The notes under the pieces are model-generated. The model had not been told where the DNA came from and made no database searches. It saw only the letters and a list, made by a program, of their open reading frames with translations. Shown one piece after another: positions 17,508 through 27,427 of a DNA stretch of 64,000 nucleotides. The position numbers were made by a program, and so were the translations under genes. The DNA lies in assembly GCF_943169635.2 (NCBI RefSeq), contig NZ_OW968186.1, positions 124,001-188,000 of the forward strand, given 5' to 3'. The DNA is from Fenollaria sporofastidiosus (GTDB taxonomy: Bacteria > Bacillota > Clostridia > Tissierellales > Peptoniphilaceae). Numbering within the stretch: position 1 is the stretch's first letter; the number at the start of each line of letters is the position of its first letter.

Positions 17508-18839
17508 ATGGCTATTACAAAAATACACCCAATAAAATCGACTCTTAATCTTGCTATCGACTACATTGTAAATGGAGATAAGACAGACGAGCAGCTTTTA
17601 GTAAGCACTCATAAATGCCACGAAGCAACTGCTCACACTCAGTTTTTAAGGACACGAAATGACGCAGGAACAAAAGGAACCGTTCTTGCAAGACATCTCA
17701 TTCAATCATTTTTACCGGGAGAAACAAGCCCTGAATTGGCTCACCAGATTGGTATGGAGCTGTGTAAAAAGATACTCAAAGATGAGTACGAATTTGTCTT
17801 ATCTACTCACGTAGATAAGGGGCATATCCACAATCACATCATCTTCAATAATGTAAATATGGTAACAGGTAGGTGCTACCAGTCTAACAAGAAAAGCTAC
17901 CACCAAATCCGTTATCAGAGTGATAAACTGTGCAAAGAAAATAGCCTATCTGTTATTGACGAGTTTTACGAAAGCTATAAGAAAAAATACAAGACTAACG
18001 GTAAATCTTGGTATGAGAATGAACAGGCAAAGCGTGGTACTTCTTGGAAAAGTAGACTTCAATTTGACATTGACAGAATGATTAAACAGTCTAAGGATTG
18101 GGACGAATTTTTAAAGAAGATGGCTGATCTTGGCTATGAAATCAAATACGGTAAGCACATTGCTTTTAAGCCCAAAGATAAGGCGAGATTTACAAGGACT
18201 AAAACAATCGGAGAAGATTATACCGAAGAAAGATTAAAATAACGAATTGCAGAAAGAGAGTTTATCAAGACTCCCGACGTCAAAAAACGCATCGGCAATG
18301 TTATTGACATGAACACCAATGCAAAGGTAAAGGAAAGCAAAGGCTACGAATATTGGGCAACCAAACATAACCTTCATACAATGGCTGACTCTGTTATTTA
18401 TATCAGAGAACATGGCATTAAATCCGTTAAACAGCTTGACGAGTATATTCAAAAAGCAGCCGATGAAAGGCAAAATATACAAGAGAAAATCAAGTCTATT
18501 GATAAGGAAATGCAGAAGCTTTCTACCACTATGGAGCAAGTTCATACCGTTAAAAAATACAGAGCGTGCTACAAGGAATATACTGCTAATCCGTCTGACA
18601 AGGCATTTTTTGAAGAGTACAAAGCTCAGATTACCCTATATGAAAATGCTCTCTCAGAGCTTAAAAAATCTTATTCCAAGCTCCCAAATTCAAAGGATAT
18701 TTTAGCTGAGCTTGATAAATTACAAGAAAAAAAGAACACCCTTATGCAAGAGTATTCTTCCTCAAAATCCACTATGGACGAGCTTTATAAGATACGAAAA
18801 AATTACGGAATTTATATGGGTAAGGAGATGGAGAGATAG
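17508..18839 (+). pseudogene. mobA: MobP-type relaxase interrupted by one in-frame stop
   Basis: The N-terminal part (MAITKIHPIKSTLNLAIDYI, 244 aa) contains the relaxase histidine motif HVDKGHIHNHIIFNNV. A TAA at 18240-18242 ends it. The same frame then reads on without another stop for 198 codons (RIAEREFIKTPDVKKRIGNV ... YGIYMGKEMER), including the coiled-coil C-terminal half normal for this family. Together this is one 443-residue protein with a single nonsense codon, most likely a GAA-to-TAA change. The first part retains the nuclease centre, so a short active relaxase cannot be excluded, and read-through or restart at 18309 is possible. Confidence 0.88.
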
Positions 18840-18864
18840 CCATCTCCTAATAACCCCTGCTGTA

Positions 18865-20547
18865 TCAAGCATCATTCATACGTTGTAAAAGCTCATAATT
18901 TTGAACATACATCTCACTATTTAGTAAACTATATTTTTCATTTTCTAAAACTTTTATATTTATATTCGAATTGATGCTATAGTCTTTTTCTGAAAATCCT
19001 ATTGCCGAAACAATTAACTGACTAAATTGATCTGCTGATTCCATAATATACTCGACCAATGCCTGCTTCTTCTCCTGGTCTGTTTCCACATTATTGGGAC
19101 TATCAAATACCATTGGAAATGTTGTTCCGTCAGGATTAAATTTCTGTTTTAAATCATTGAGTGTTAGATACCATATAACAGTTGATAATGGTTTATTGCT
19201 TCCACTTGCACAAAAATTTTTAGATAGTCGCTCATAGCTGTCACTTTCCAACTCATTTAAATTGAATCTTATCTTTAGTTTGTCAATCAAATAATAGTAA
19301 TTTTCATCAACAGATTTGATTTTATCGTTAACACTTTTAAATTCCTTCTTTAGTGGCTTCAAATCCTCCTTTGTACTATCTATAATTCTGTAATTAATCG
19401 CCAAATCATTATTAATCTCATCGATTAGTTTATTTAATCCTCTAAACTTGATATAATCCTTGATTTCCCTTTTGTTTTTACAAATCTTTTTATCATGTTC
19501 CTCCAAAGCCATAGCCAAGTTTGAATATACGCCCTCATTTTTCAGTATTTCGTCTTCAATATGGGCATTTTCTGTTTTTATTGCATCTTTCAGACTAAGA
19601 GCATTGTCAATATGATTATACCTCTTACTCCTTAATTCCAAAGTTGAATCTAAAACAGAATGACATTCAGGACAAACTTTTGACTTTAAAATGGTTTTTA
19701 TTTCCTTTTCTTCTTTTGTCTCAAATTTAGATATTTGAGATAAAGTGATATTCTGTTCAACTAATTGATTTCTCAAGTCAACAAGCTTATTTCTTACTGA
19801 ATTCATTTCATTAATCAGCGATGAATATTTTTTAGTTTCTATATTAAGCTCATTTTCTAAGGCGCTACTTGTTTCCGGACATGAAAAACCATCCAAAATT
19901 GAATTGGTTCTGTCTTTCATTTTAATTAGTTCTTCAATTTCTTCTTTCTTGCTTTTAATTTCAAGTTCCAATTCTTCTTTGTGTTTCACAAGTTCGAAAT
20001 ATTCTTTATTGTAAATGCCCAAATGTGAGTAAATAACATTAAGTTTAAAATTACTGAACTGAGCAAGACTTTTAAACGAATTAAATTTTGTACCACTGTA
20101 TTCATCTTGATCTAAAAAATTCAGCAAAAAACTATATGCAGGTGGTGCTATTACTAATTTATTTGTATTTTTTTGCGGTAACCATATAGAAAAATTAAAT
20201 AAATTGTCAAAAAAATATGCTAACTCACTTCTGTGAATAGTAGTAAAAATTAGATCACCTTTTAAATTAAATATTTTAAATAATTTTTGAGATCTATAAA
20301 TCGAAAAATCTTTATCATCCACCTTAAAAAATAATATATAAACCTTATCTTTTTCTCCCCACTTCGAGTCAAAGTGAGAATCTGCACCCAAGGCATGGTA
20401 CAAGCTCCTTAATAAAACTGATTTCCCTCTATCTGTTCCGTCTATACCACTTGATGTAATAATATTAACTCCTTTTTTAAATTCTGTCGAATAAGCCTCT
20501 TTTTTTACAACATCAAATATATATATTTTGTCAAATATAACATTCAT
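18865..20547 (-). CDS. SMC/Rad50-like ATPase (DUF2326-type) of a two-gene defence-like system
   Basis: This 560-aa protein has a split ATPase: Walker A SGIDGTDRGKS at residues 33-43, signature-like FCASGSNK near 445-452, and Walker B FPMVFDSPNN near 477. Long coiled coils between them (about 185-285 and 315-425) flank a CPEC motif at 292-295, like half of a Rad50 zinc hook. The C-terminal region matches my recollection of DUF2326 proteins. The start overlaps the stop of the nuclease gene by one base (TAATG), so the two are translationally coupled. Comparable ATPase plus nuclease pairs are known among ABC-type conflict systems. A role in sensing foreign DNA is inferred. Confidence 0.82.
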   Translation of the reverse strand: MNVIFDKIYIFDVVKKEAYSTEFKKGVNIITSSGIDGTDRGKSVLLRSLYHALGADSHFDSKWGEKDKVYILFFKVDDKDFSIYRSQKLFKIFNLKGDLIFTTIHRSELAYFFDNLFNFSIWLPQKNTNKLVIAPPAYSFLLNFLDQDEYSGTKFNSFKSLAQFSNFKLNVIYSHLGIYNKEYFELVKHKEELELEIKSKKEEIEELIKMKDRTNSILDGFSCPETSSALENELNIETKKYSSLINEMNSVRNKLVDLRNQLVEQNITLSQISKFETKEEKEIKTILKSKVCPECHSVLDSTLELRSKRYNHIDNALSLKDAIKTENAHIEDEILKNEGVYSNLAMALEEHDKKICKNKREIKDYIKFRGLNKLIDEINNDLAINYRIIDSTKEDLKPLKKEFKSVNDKIKSVDENYYYLIDKLKIRFNLNELESDSYERLSKNFCASGSNKPLSTVIWYLTLNDLKQKFNPDGTTFPMVFDSPNNVETDQEKKQALVEYIMESADQFSQLIVSAIGFSEKDYSINSNINIKVLENEKYSLLNSEMYVQNYELLQRMNDA

Positions 20548-21575
20548 TATAAGATTCCTCCTGAAGCATACATATAATAAATCATTATGTATTGAACTGA
20601 TTTCATATCATTAGTAAATTCCACATCAAAATCGTCATTAAATAATTTTGATATTTCTTTTAAATAATTTTCAATATCATCTAATGAATCCTCATGTTCT
20701 GCAATATAATTATAGATTTTTATTTTTATTAATCTTAAAGACTCACTTTGCTGTATTTCAAGTATATTACCAAGCGCTGTATTATATCTTCTTCGCTTAG
20801 CAAATGGCAGATTGTTTATATACTCCTGTGTTTCATTGATTCCATTTTTAGATTCTTTTTTATGTGCATTTAACATTTTATCAAATTCACTTCTCGTAAT
20901 GCCTTTATTTTTTACAACATCTGCATAAGTACCTAAATCAAATTCATAAGAAGCTTTTTCTTTAACAGAATCAACGACCAGTCTATATAATGCATTCGGA
21001 TTTTGAGGTTCTTCGCCTTTAATATCCACAAAAGACTTTACTAATTTCCCTCTAATAGAATCCTCTGGATTTAATAAATCCATGTTATCAAATATATAAA
21101 ATACATTATCTAAGCACACTGTGTTTAATTTTAATTCTGCACACAACTTTTCCCTAACATCATCAAGTACATCTTGATCTAAATCTCCAAAACATTGCTC
21201 AGGAAAATCAATTTCCTTATTTTTGATTTTAAGTTGTTTATTACACACAATTGCTAATTTTATATTGTAGTTTGGTGAGTATAAAGCATATAATTTTCCT
21301 AAAATAGAGTTGTTCTCATTCTTGCCTTTCTTACATAAATTATTCGAATTATAATTACCACTTTTTTTCGTCTTAATTTGGTAAAAATCCAATTCATCAT
21401 CTTTATGTAATTCAATATCACATTTAAAATCAAAAATTATCGTATATTCATTATTCGCTTTATGCTCATCTATTATCTTACTAATTCCCCATAGTAATTC
21501 TAATCTAAAGCGATTTTTAGCGATACTTCCAGATAAATCTTTTGGTAGGTTCATATAGTACTTTTCTTTATCCAT
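20547..21575 (-). CDS. DUF4297/Cap4-like PD-(D/E)XK nuclease, partner of the SMC-like ATPase
   Basis: This 342-aa protein's N-terminal domain has the pattern of a restriction-type nuclease: E26 in RFRLELLWG, acidic residues in IIFDFKCDIELH (49-56), and the catalytic QIKTK at 66-70 preceded by ELDFY. This resembles the DUF4297 nuclease domain seen in Cap4 of CBASS and other systems. The middle and C-terminal parts are helical and unassigned, and probably contact the ATPase. AAAGGAGGTTAATT precedes the start. It is the first gene of the pair. No modification methylase is nearby, so self-protection must rest on regulation by the partner. Confidence 0.8.
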   Translation of the reverse strand: MDKEKYYMNLPKDLSGSIAKNRFRLELLWGISKIIDEHKANNEYTIIFDFKCDIELHKDDELDFYQIKTKKSGNYNSNNLCKKGKNENNSILGKLYALYSPNYNIKLAIVCNKQLKIKNKEIDFPEQCFGDLDQDVLDDVREKLCAELKLNTVCLDNVFYIFDNMDLLNPEDSIRGKLVKSFVDIKGEEPQNPNALYRLVVDSVKEKASYEFDLGTYADVVKNKGITRSEFDKMLNAHKKESKNGINETQEYINNLPFAKRRRYNTALGNILEIQQSESLRLIKIKIYNYIAEHEDSLDDIENYLKEISKLFNDDFDVEFTNDMKSVQYIMIYYMYASGGIL

Positions 21576-21595
21576 AATTAACCTCCTTTCAAAAT

Positions 21596-21760
21596 CTATT
21601 TATCAATTCTTATACACTCTACTATTTCCTCAATATCACAATCCAAAGCATTGCAAATTCTAAGCAAAACATCTGTAGTTACATTTTGCCCATTCTTCAT
21701 TTTGTAAAATGTACTTTTACTCACTTTTGCCTTTTACATCAATTCATTATTTATTATATT
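21596..21760 (-). pseudogene. Cro/CI-type HTH regulator remnant
   Basis: The reverse strand reads KAKVSKSTFYKMKNGQNVTT followed by DVLLRICNALDCDIEEIVEC, a standard XRE-type helix-turn-helix tail. Upstream an in-frame TAA (21734-21736) separates it from NNELM, and the N-terminal part is gone. It lies 21 bases ahead of the nuclease gene and in the same direction, so it was probably the control gene of that operon. The remaining 250 bases up to 22018 show no gene. Confidence 0.75.
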
Positions 21761-22018
21761 ATACCATTAAATATCGGTTTAATATAAAACGTTCTCTTTA
21801 AAAGAACATTTAAATTTATAAACAGTAGCATATTAACCCATATTATCTAATAATTAATATTTTCTTGTCTATGATTTGCTAGACAGTATCCATTAAATTA
21901 CATCTCATTAATTCTATTTGAAATAATTATCACTACTTCAATAACCTTATTAGAGGTCAAATCACCAATATACTTATTTTCAAGATATAGGTCATAGAAG
22001 TCTCTCATTCATATTGTT

Positions 22019-22298
22019 TTACTTAAACAAATCTGAGTGTAAGCCTGTTCTTACTAATGATAATATTAAAAACTCTCCTATTTTTTCATATATTAATAAA
22101 AAATCGGGCTCTATATGACATTCTCGAGTCTCTTTGTAGTTTCCAGCTAATGAATGGTCTCTATATTTTTCATCAAGAGTTCCATCCTTTGCTATTTTTT
22201 TCAATAACATCAAAGAGCTTTTTAATATCTTTTCCTTGCTTTTTAGCCTGCTTTAGGTCTTTTTTAAATCTACTTGTAAACTTTATTTTATACTTCAA
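22019..22298 (-). pseudogene. YafQ/RelE-family toxin with a homopolymer frameshift
   Basis: From a TTG at 22298, overlapping the antitoxin end, the frame reads KYKIKFTSRFKKDLKQAKKQ and continues to IEKN. It then shifts: an A7 run in GAAAAAAATAGC carries one A too many. The next frame resumes as KIAKDGTLDEKYRDHSLAGN and ends GLHSDLFK at 22019. The motifs (HxxxGxY-like HSLAGNY, C-terminal RTGLHSDLF) are those of the YafQ mRNA-cleaving toxins. Slippage at the A run could restore some product. Confidence 0.85.
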
Positions 22299-22560
22299 GG
22301 GCTTTCCTCAAGTCATCCATATTATCATAGGATTTCACATTCGTATCTTTAGCTATCATTCTTCCTTCTTCAATCGCTTTTATAGTTTCACCATCTGGAA
22401 TATCAAGTTTTAAATCAAAAGGAATGCCACTTTCTCTAATACTTGCCCTTAAAAACATGTTAATTGCAGTGGTCATATTTAAACCTAAACTGGAGTAGAT
22501 TTTTTCTGCTGCTTCTTTTATTTCTTTATCTGTTCTTATATTCAAATTTGTTGTAGCCAT
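22288..22560 (-). CDS. RelB/DinJ family antitoxin
   Basis: This 90-aa protein starts at MATTNLNIRTDKEIKEAAEK behind AAGGAGATGAGGAT. It has an N-terminal ribbon-helix-helix and the family stretch LGLNMTTAINMFLRASIRES. It binds its own promoter and neutralises a YafQ/RelE-type toxin. The toxin gene immediately downstream is frameshifted, so the antitoxin may persist alone. The promoter at 22582-22610 is near consensus. Confidence 0.93.
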   Translation of the reverse strand: MATTNLNIRTDKEIKEAAEKIYSSLGLNMTTAINMFLRASIRESGIPFDLKLDIPDGETIKAIEEGRMIAKDTNVKSYDNMDDLRKALEV

Positions 22561-22581
22561 ATCCTCATCTCCTTTGACCTT

Positions 22582-22610
22582 ATTATATGTCAAAGTTCGT
22601 GCTTTGTCAA
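22582..22610 (-). promoter_or_regulatory. Consensus promoter of the toxin-antitoxin operon
   Basis: On the reverse strand TTGACA (22605-22610) and TATAAT (22582-22587) are separated by 17 bases. Both boxes match consensus exactly. The 5-base word TTTGA/TCAAA recurs across it and may form the antitoxin operator. Confidence 0.85.
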
Positions 22611-22652
22611 TACATTGTCATCATTAAATGTTTTTACATTTTATATAACATA

Positions 22653-22674
22653 TGTAACGAATCCTTACTCCCTT
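22653..22674. repeat. 22-base dispersed motif, copy 2
   Basis: Identical to 6094-6115. It directly abuts the left side of the IS200-like element. Confidence 0.5.
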
Positions 22675-23395
22675 CAATCATAACCACCAGCGTAGCCGGT
22701 GGTTTGCTCTGCCCCTGCAAGGGGCTTTTACCTGCTGTGCACCTTGTGCACGCTGAAAGTCTACCACTTGCACTACTTTCTCAACTGACGCTAAAGCGCC
22801 TCTTTACTTCTTTTTACTTATTTGTCTTTTCTCCAGTGAATGGATCTATATATTCTTTAAGACTTATTTGATCTTTTGTAAAATCTTCTTTAAGTTGATT
22901 GCGTATATACTCTTGTATCTTTTTAGCATTTTTCCTGCTGTATATACGTAGTAGCCTCTGCACCAGAAATTTCTGTTGCCATATTTATATTTCAAACTGG
23001 CATGTCTATCGAATATCATTAGACTACTTTTTCCTTTTAAATATCCCATAATTTCTGAAACACTATATTTTGGTGGTATTTTTACTAACATATGAATGTG
23101 GTCTGGACACAGTTCTGCCTCTATTATCTCTATTCCTTTTCTTGACAAAAGGTCTCTTAATATTTTTCCTATATCTTATTTTATTCTTCCGTAAATTATT
23201 TGCCTTCTATATTTTGATGCAAATACGATATGGTATTTACAATCCCAAGTTGTATGTGATAAAATATTCTTATCCAATTGGATTAACTCCTTTCTGATAT
23301 TTATTGTAGTTTGGTAGACTATTTTTATTATATCATGAAAGGAGTTTTAACTTGAAGCTAAAGCTACTGATTCCCCCAGCATAGCTGGGGGGGGT
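22675..23395 (-). mobile_element. Degenerate IS200/IS605-like element
   Basis: The element is bounded by hairpins typical of this family: AACCACC...GGTGGTT at 22682-22704 plus GCCCC-TGCAA-GGGGC at 22711-22725 on one side, and CCCCCAGC-ATA-GCTGGGGG at 23373-23391 on the other. Inside is a broken tnpA. Its right side cuts the second sigma-like gene after about 47 codons. Exact ends are estimated; these elements leave no target duplication. Confidence 0.75.
22814..23277 (-). pseudogene. tnpA: IS200-like Y1 transposase TnpA, broken
   Basis: From a TTG at 23277 the reverse strand reads DKNILSHTTWDCKYHIVFAS, with a TAA after YGRIK. It resumes through GIEIIEAELCPDHIHMLVKI (the HUH motif is PDHIHML), then KGKSSLMIFDRHASLKYKYG and NRNFWCRGYYVYT. 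The Y1 tyrosine region is shifted out of frame, and the ancestral C-terminus SLKEYIDPFTGEK is read near 22820. At least one stop and one frameshift make it inactive. Confidence 0.85.
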
Positions 23396-23549
23396 TATTG
23401 TGGTCAACCCACAAGAAAAGCAGGTGGTTTTTTCTGTCCACCTGCTCTAAATACTTCTCGTGTTCTCGTTCTCGCCAGTAGACTTTGTATATCTCCTCGC
23501 TGACTTTAACCTTTTGCCCGTTGACATAAAGGTAATACTCTTTTGCCAT
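23396..23549 (-). pseudogene. Truncated copy of the ICE sigma-like gene
   Basis: MAKEYYLYVNGQKVKVSEEI and the following YKVYWREREHEKYLEQVDRK match the intact gene at 9030-9446 with few changes, up to KNHLLFL. The frame then enters the IS200-like end. The helix-turn-helix half is missing, so no function is expected. It marks the left part of the second mobilizable element. Confidence 0.88.
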
Positions 23550-23591
23550 AAAGTTTCCTCCATTTCTTTTTTGTCTATTTGTTTTTCAGAC

Positions 23592-23632
23592 AAAAAAAGA
23601 GGACTCCTGCACTTAAGCATAAGAAGTCCTCT
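23592..23632 (-). terminator. Attenuator-like hairpin, second copy
   Basis: AGAGGACT (23598-23605) pairs with AGTCCTCT (23625-23632) and is followed on the reverse strand by seven T. It corresponds to 9487-9528. Between here and 23808 no gene is seen. Confidence 0.65.
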
Positions 23633-23808
23633 AAAATGGAAGGAACTTGTTCTTCCTTTTAAATGTATTAAATTGTACTGAATAGTGTTTGGAAAGCTGA
23701 GCAATTATGAAGCCTATTGAAAAAAAGATTATGCAAAATATTCTGGCTTCCTTCTATAATAAATATAAAAATTTTTTAATTTTCAACCCTCCATTCCTTA
23801 CAGCTAAA

Positions 23809-25557
23809 TTATGAAATACACCATCCTTCCGCTGATTCTTTTATGTTTATAAAATTTTTATAAATACCATCTTGATTAATCAGCTCAAGATGATTGCCTT
23901 TCTGAACTACATCACCATTATCAATAACCAATATCTGATCTGCATCTTGAATTGTTGCTAATCTATGAGCAATAACAATTACTGTTTTTCCTTTTGTTAG
24001 TGAGCTTATTGCATTTTGAATTAAATGCTCATTTTCTGGATCAACACTTGCTGTAGCTTCATCAAGTATTATTATTGGAGAATCTTTTAAGATAGCCCTT
24101 GCTATTGAAATTCGTTGTTTTTCTCCTCCCGACAAGGTAGCCCCGCCATCGCCTATAATAGTGTCATATCCATTTGGTAATTTTGAAATAAATTCATGGC
24201 AATGTGCTTTTATGGCTGCATTTATTACTTCATCATCAGAAGCATTTGGATTGCCAAATAAAATATTATTTTTTATTGTGTCATTAAATAAGTACACTTT
24301 TTGAAATACCATTGAAATATTCTTCAAAAGATTATCACAGGTTATATCTTTGATATTTTTGTTTCCAATTGTTATGGTTCCGCTATTCACATCATAAAAT
24401 CTTGCAATCAAATTACAAATCGTTGTTTTCCCACTTCCAGAAGGTCCTATAATAGCTGTAGTACTCCCTTCTGGAATATCAAAAGATATATTATTCAATA
24501 TTTGTTTTTTATCATACGAAAAACACACATCAGAAAATTCTATGTTATATTTTTTTAATTCTATATTCTGTCCATTTTTGTCTATAATATCTGCTTTTTC
24601 TATCTTTTCTAATTTATCCAATGTTTTATTAACAACTTCTATTACATGAATTGCGTTACTTAATGGCTCTATTTGGCTAAACATAACAAACGAAAACATA
24701 TCCATCATAAGCATTATGTTTAAATCCATTTTCTCAAGGTATGTCAAATATGCACTAATTGCTATAATTCCAACTGATGTAGCCTTTAATGCAAATTGAT
24801 GTAAACAATTGTATGGACAATTTTCAAACTCAATTCTAATATTTACATCTTTATGATTCTTATAAGCTCTTTGAATTCCTTCTATTGATACTCCCTCTTG
24901 TTTAAATGCTTTTATAGTTTGCATTCCTCTTAAAAACTCAATTGTATTTTCTACTATACTATCTTGAGCCTTTTGATGAATCGCAGCATTTTTATCACTA
25001 ATTTTAGCTGCAATATATAAAAATAGAGCAGATATAATCACACCACTTAATGCAATAACCCCTGCTAACGGGCAATAGATTAGTAAAAATAATATCATTA
25101 CAAATACTGTAATATATCCATTCACAACAGTATTAATCATGTTCATAGAGAACATTTCTATAAATGATAGATCTGTAGTTACAGCAGAAGATATTTCACC
25201 CATATTGTTGCTATTAAAAAATCCAAGTGAAACTCTTTTAAAGATATTTCCAAGACGAATTCTCTGCTCAGCTGTTGCTTCACAACCAACACTTTCTTGA
25301 GTACTGGCTCTTAAATAAGAAAATAAAAACCTTCCTCCGATTACGAGAATCATCAAAATAAAAATGTAAACTATTTGAGCATTGTCAAATGTTTTAATGC
25401 CTTTATAATCATCAATAACTAAACCCAACCCATATGTCGCAAGCATGATTGGCATGGAAGTAAAAATACTGTTGATAAAAGCATAGATAAACCCGACATA
25501 AATCCTTTTTTTATACTCTCCTGTCCAATTGATAAGTCGTTTTATCATTCCAAACAT
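23809..25557 (-). CDS. ABC transporter half-transporter, second of pair (element 2)
   Basis: This 582-aa exporter-fold ABC protein has membrane helices over residues 15-310, then Walker A GPSGSGKTT, signature LSGGEKQR and Walker B IIILDEAT. Its start overlaps the stop of the preceding ABC gene by one base. It is the last gene of a six-gene reverse-strand operon (S, T, ATPases, AraC, ABC, ABC). In content the operon matches the TetR operon at 1-5.6 kb, with a different regulator. Confidence 0.93.
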   Translation of the reverse strand: MFGMIKRLINWTGEYKKRIYVGFIYAFINSIFTSMPIMLATYGLGLVIDDYKGIKTFDNAQIVYIFILMILVIGGRFLFSYLRASTQESVGCEATAEQRIRLGNIFKRVSLGFFNSNNMGEISSAVTTDLSFIEMFSMNMINTVVNGYITVFVMILFLLIYCPLAGVIALSGVIISALFLYIAAKISDKNAAIHQKAQDSIVENTIEFLRGMQTIKAFKQEGVSIEGIQRAYKNHKDVNIRIEFENCPYNCLHQFALKATSVGIIAISAYLTYLEKMDLNIMLMMDMFSFVMFSQIEPLSNAIHVIEVVNKTLDKLEKIEKADIIDKNGQNIELKKYNIEFSDVCFSYDKKQILNNISFDIPEGSTTAIIGPSGSGKTTICNLIARFYDVNSGTITIGNKNIKDITCDNLLKNISMVFQKVYLFNDTIKNNILFGNPNASDDEVINAAIKAHCHEFISKLPNGYDTIIGDGGATLSGGEKQRISIARAILKDSPIIILDEATASVDPENEHLIQNAISSLTKGKTVIVIAHRLATIQDADQILVIDNGDVVQKGNHLELINQDGIYKNFINIKESAEGWCIS

Positions 25558-27326
25558 TACAATTCCCCCTTCTTCTTTGAATTAGCCGACCAGTTTTTCG
25601 CTCCGATATGAGATAACCACATGTCATGATACAATTTGCTATTCTGTAACAATTCTTCATGATTACCAATATTCTCAATCTCCCCATTATTTAAAACCAC
25701 TATCTTGTCAGCATTTTTGATTGTGGATAATCTATGGGCTATTACCAATAACAATTTTCCTTTAGCCAATAACGACAAGGATTGTTGTAACTTATTCTCA
25801 TTTTCCGGATCAGTAAATGCAGTTGCTTCATCCAGTATTACTATTGGAGAATTTTTCAATATCATTCTTGCAATGGAAATTCTCTGTTTTTCTCCACCTG
25901 ATAACTTATTCCCTGCATTACCGACAATAGTATCGTATCCATTTTCTAATTTTTTTATGAACTCATCGCAATGAGCCAATTTTGCTGCATTAAATACTTC
26001 TATATCCGAAGCATCAGGATTTCCAAGGCGGATGTTTTCTTTAACAGAACAATTAAACAAATAGGTGTCCTGAGTAACAAAACTAATTAATTCATTCAAT
26101 TTTGAAATAGGTATATCTCTAATATCAACTCCACCTATTAATATACTACCTTCATTTGTATCCCAAAATCTTGCTATTAACCTTGCTATCGTGCTCTTGC
26201 CACTCCCAGAAGGACCAACTAAAGCAGTAAATTCATTTTGTTTAAAAATACAGTTTATATCGGACAATACTTTATTATCCAAGTTTCCACTATATGCAAA
26301 TGAAATATTTTTAAGTTCAATTGTATGATCATTTATCTCAATATCATTTTTTGAATCACTTAAAACCGGTATTTCAAGTTGACTACTTACATCATGTAAA
26401 GCATATTCTATTGCCTTAGCCTCATTGATATAGTTTGTGAAATTCATCATAGGTCCCACAACACCTAATGATAAAATCAAACACATAACCAAATTTTGGG
26501 GAGAAATCTGCCCATTAACATAAAGAATAAGTCCTATTGGTAATACACCCAAAAAAGTCGATGGAAGAACAGAGTTTCCAAAATTCATGTATTTCCAAAC
26601 ACTTTTATACCATGCTAAAGTCGAATTTCTAAATGTTTTAATTGCATCAACAAATTTACTATATGAGGTTGCTGATTGATTAAATGCTTTAATCACTTCA
26701 ATCCCCTCAACATATTCAACAATAACACTATTTACATAATTACTCGTTTCCATATATTTGGCATACTCAGAGTTAAAGTTCTTCATCATTATCATATAAG
26801 AAGTACCGGCAATCGGTACTGTAATCAGCATTGCTAACGCCATTCTCCAATCAATAAATGTTAAATATGCAAATACACTTATTGAAAGAGTAATATTAGA
26901 TATACATTCCGGTATTACATGTGCTAAAGGAAGTTCGATTGTTTCTACTCTGTCAACTATTACACTTTTAAGCTTTCCAACAGATTCTCCCATTACATAG
27001 CCAAGCGGTGCTTTAACAAATGTCCTTGCCAAACTAAGCCTGATATTTTCCAATATGTTATATGCAGACAAGTGTGATAATGTAGTTGAAATTCCATGGA
27101 ATAAGTATCTGACAGCATATCCTGAAACCGCCGCCAAACAATAATATGCAACCTGACTTAAAGAAATACCCCCATTAACAAATAATTCAATTATTTTATA
27201 TGCACACCAATATGGTACAATTCCCGCAAAAACACCAATAATAGCACAAATTACTGATAATAAAATTTTCCATTTGCATTGAACTGCAAATGAAAGAGCT
27301 ATTTTTATCCAACTTTTCTTCTTCAT
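25557..27326 (-). CDS. ABC transporter half-transporter, first of pair (element 2)
   Basis: This 589-aa exporter-fold ABC protein begins MKKKSWIKIALSFAVQCKWK. Motifs are GPSGSGKST (Walker A), LSGGEKQR (signature) and IVILDEAT (Walker B). A cysteine-bearing helix, YWCAYKIIELFV, recalls the corresponding YFVVYKILLMIF region of 13931-15697, showing the two pairs are homologous. A leader of about 100 bases separates it from the AraC gene. Heterodimer with 23809-25557 is expected. Confidence 0.93.
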   Translation of the reverse strand: MKKKSWIKIALSFAVQCKWKILLSVICAIIGVFAGIVPYWCAYKIIELFVNGGISLSQVAYYCLAAVSGYAVRYLFHGISTTLSHLSAYNILENIRLSLARTFVKAPLGYVMGESVGKLKSVIVDRVETIELPLAHVIPECISNITLSISVFAYLTFIDWRMALAMLITVPIAGTSYMIMMKNFNSEYAKYMETSNYVNSVIVEYVEGIEVIKAFNQSATSYSKFVDAIKTFRNSTLAWYKSVWKYMNFGNSVLPSTFLGVLPIGLILYVNGQISPQNLVMCLILSLGVVGPMMNFTNYINEAKAIEYALHDVSSQLEIPVLSDSKNDIEINDHTIELKNISFAYSGNLDNKVLSDINCIFKQNEFTALVGPSGSGKSTIARLIARFWDTNEGSILIGGVDIRDIPISKLNELISFVTQDTYLFNCSVKENIRLGNPDASDIEVFNAAKLAHCDEFIKKLENGYDTIVGNAGNKLSGGEKQRISIARMILKNSPIVILDEATAFTDPENENKLQQSLSLLAKGKLLLVIAHRLSTIKNADKIVVLNNGEIENIGNHEELLQNSKLYHDMWLSHIGAKNWSANSKKKGEL

Positions 27327-27427
27327 TACAACTACCCCTCCTAAAAAAATAAAATAGAACCATGATTTTGTTCATAGTTCTATTTTATAGATTTCTAATA
27401 TATTTCGCTCCCCTGAATAGCTATATA

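Noticed and set aside
22587..22871. Forward open frame of 94 codons over the IS200-like end
   Set aside because: It runs antisense through hairpins and the broken transposase and has no recognisable protein character.
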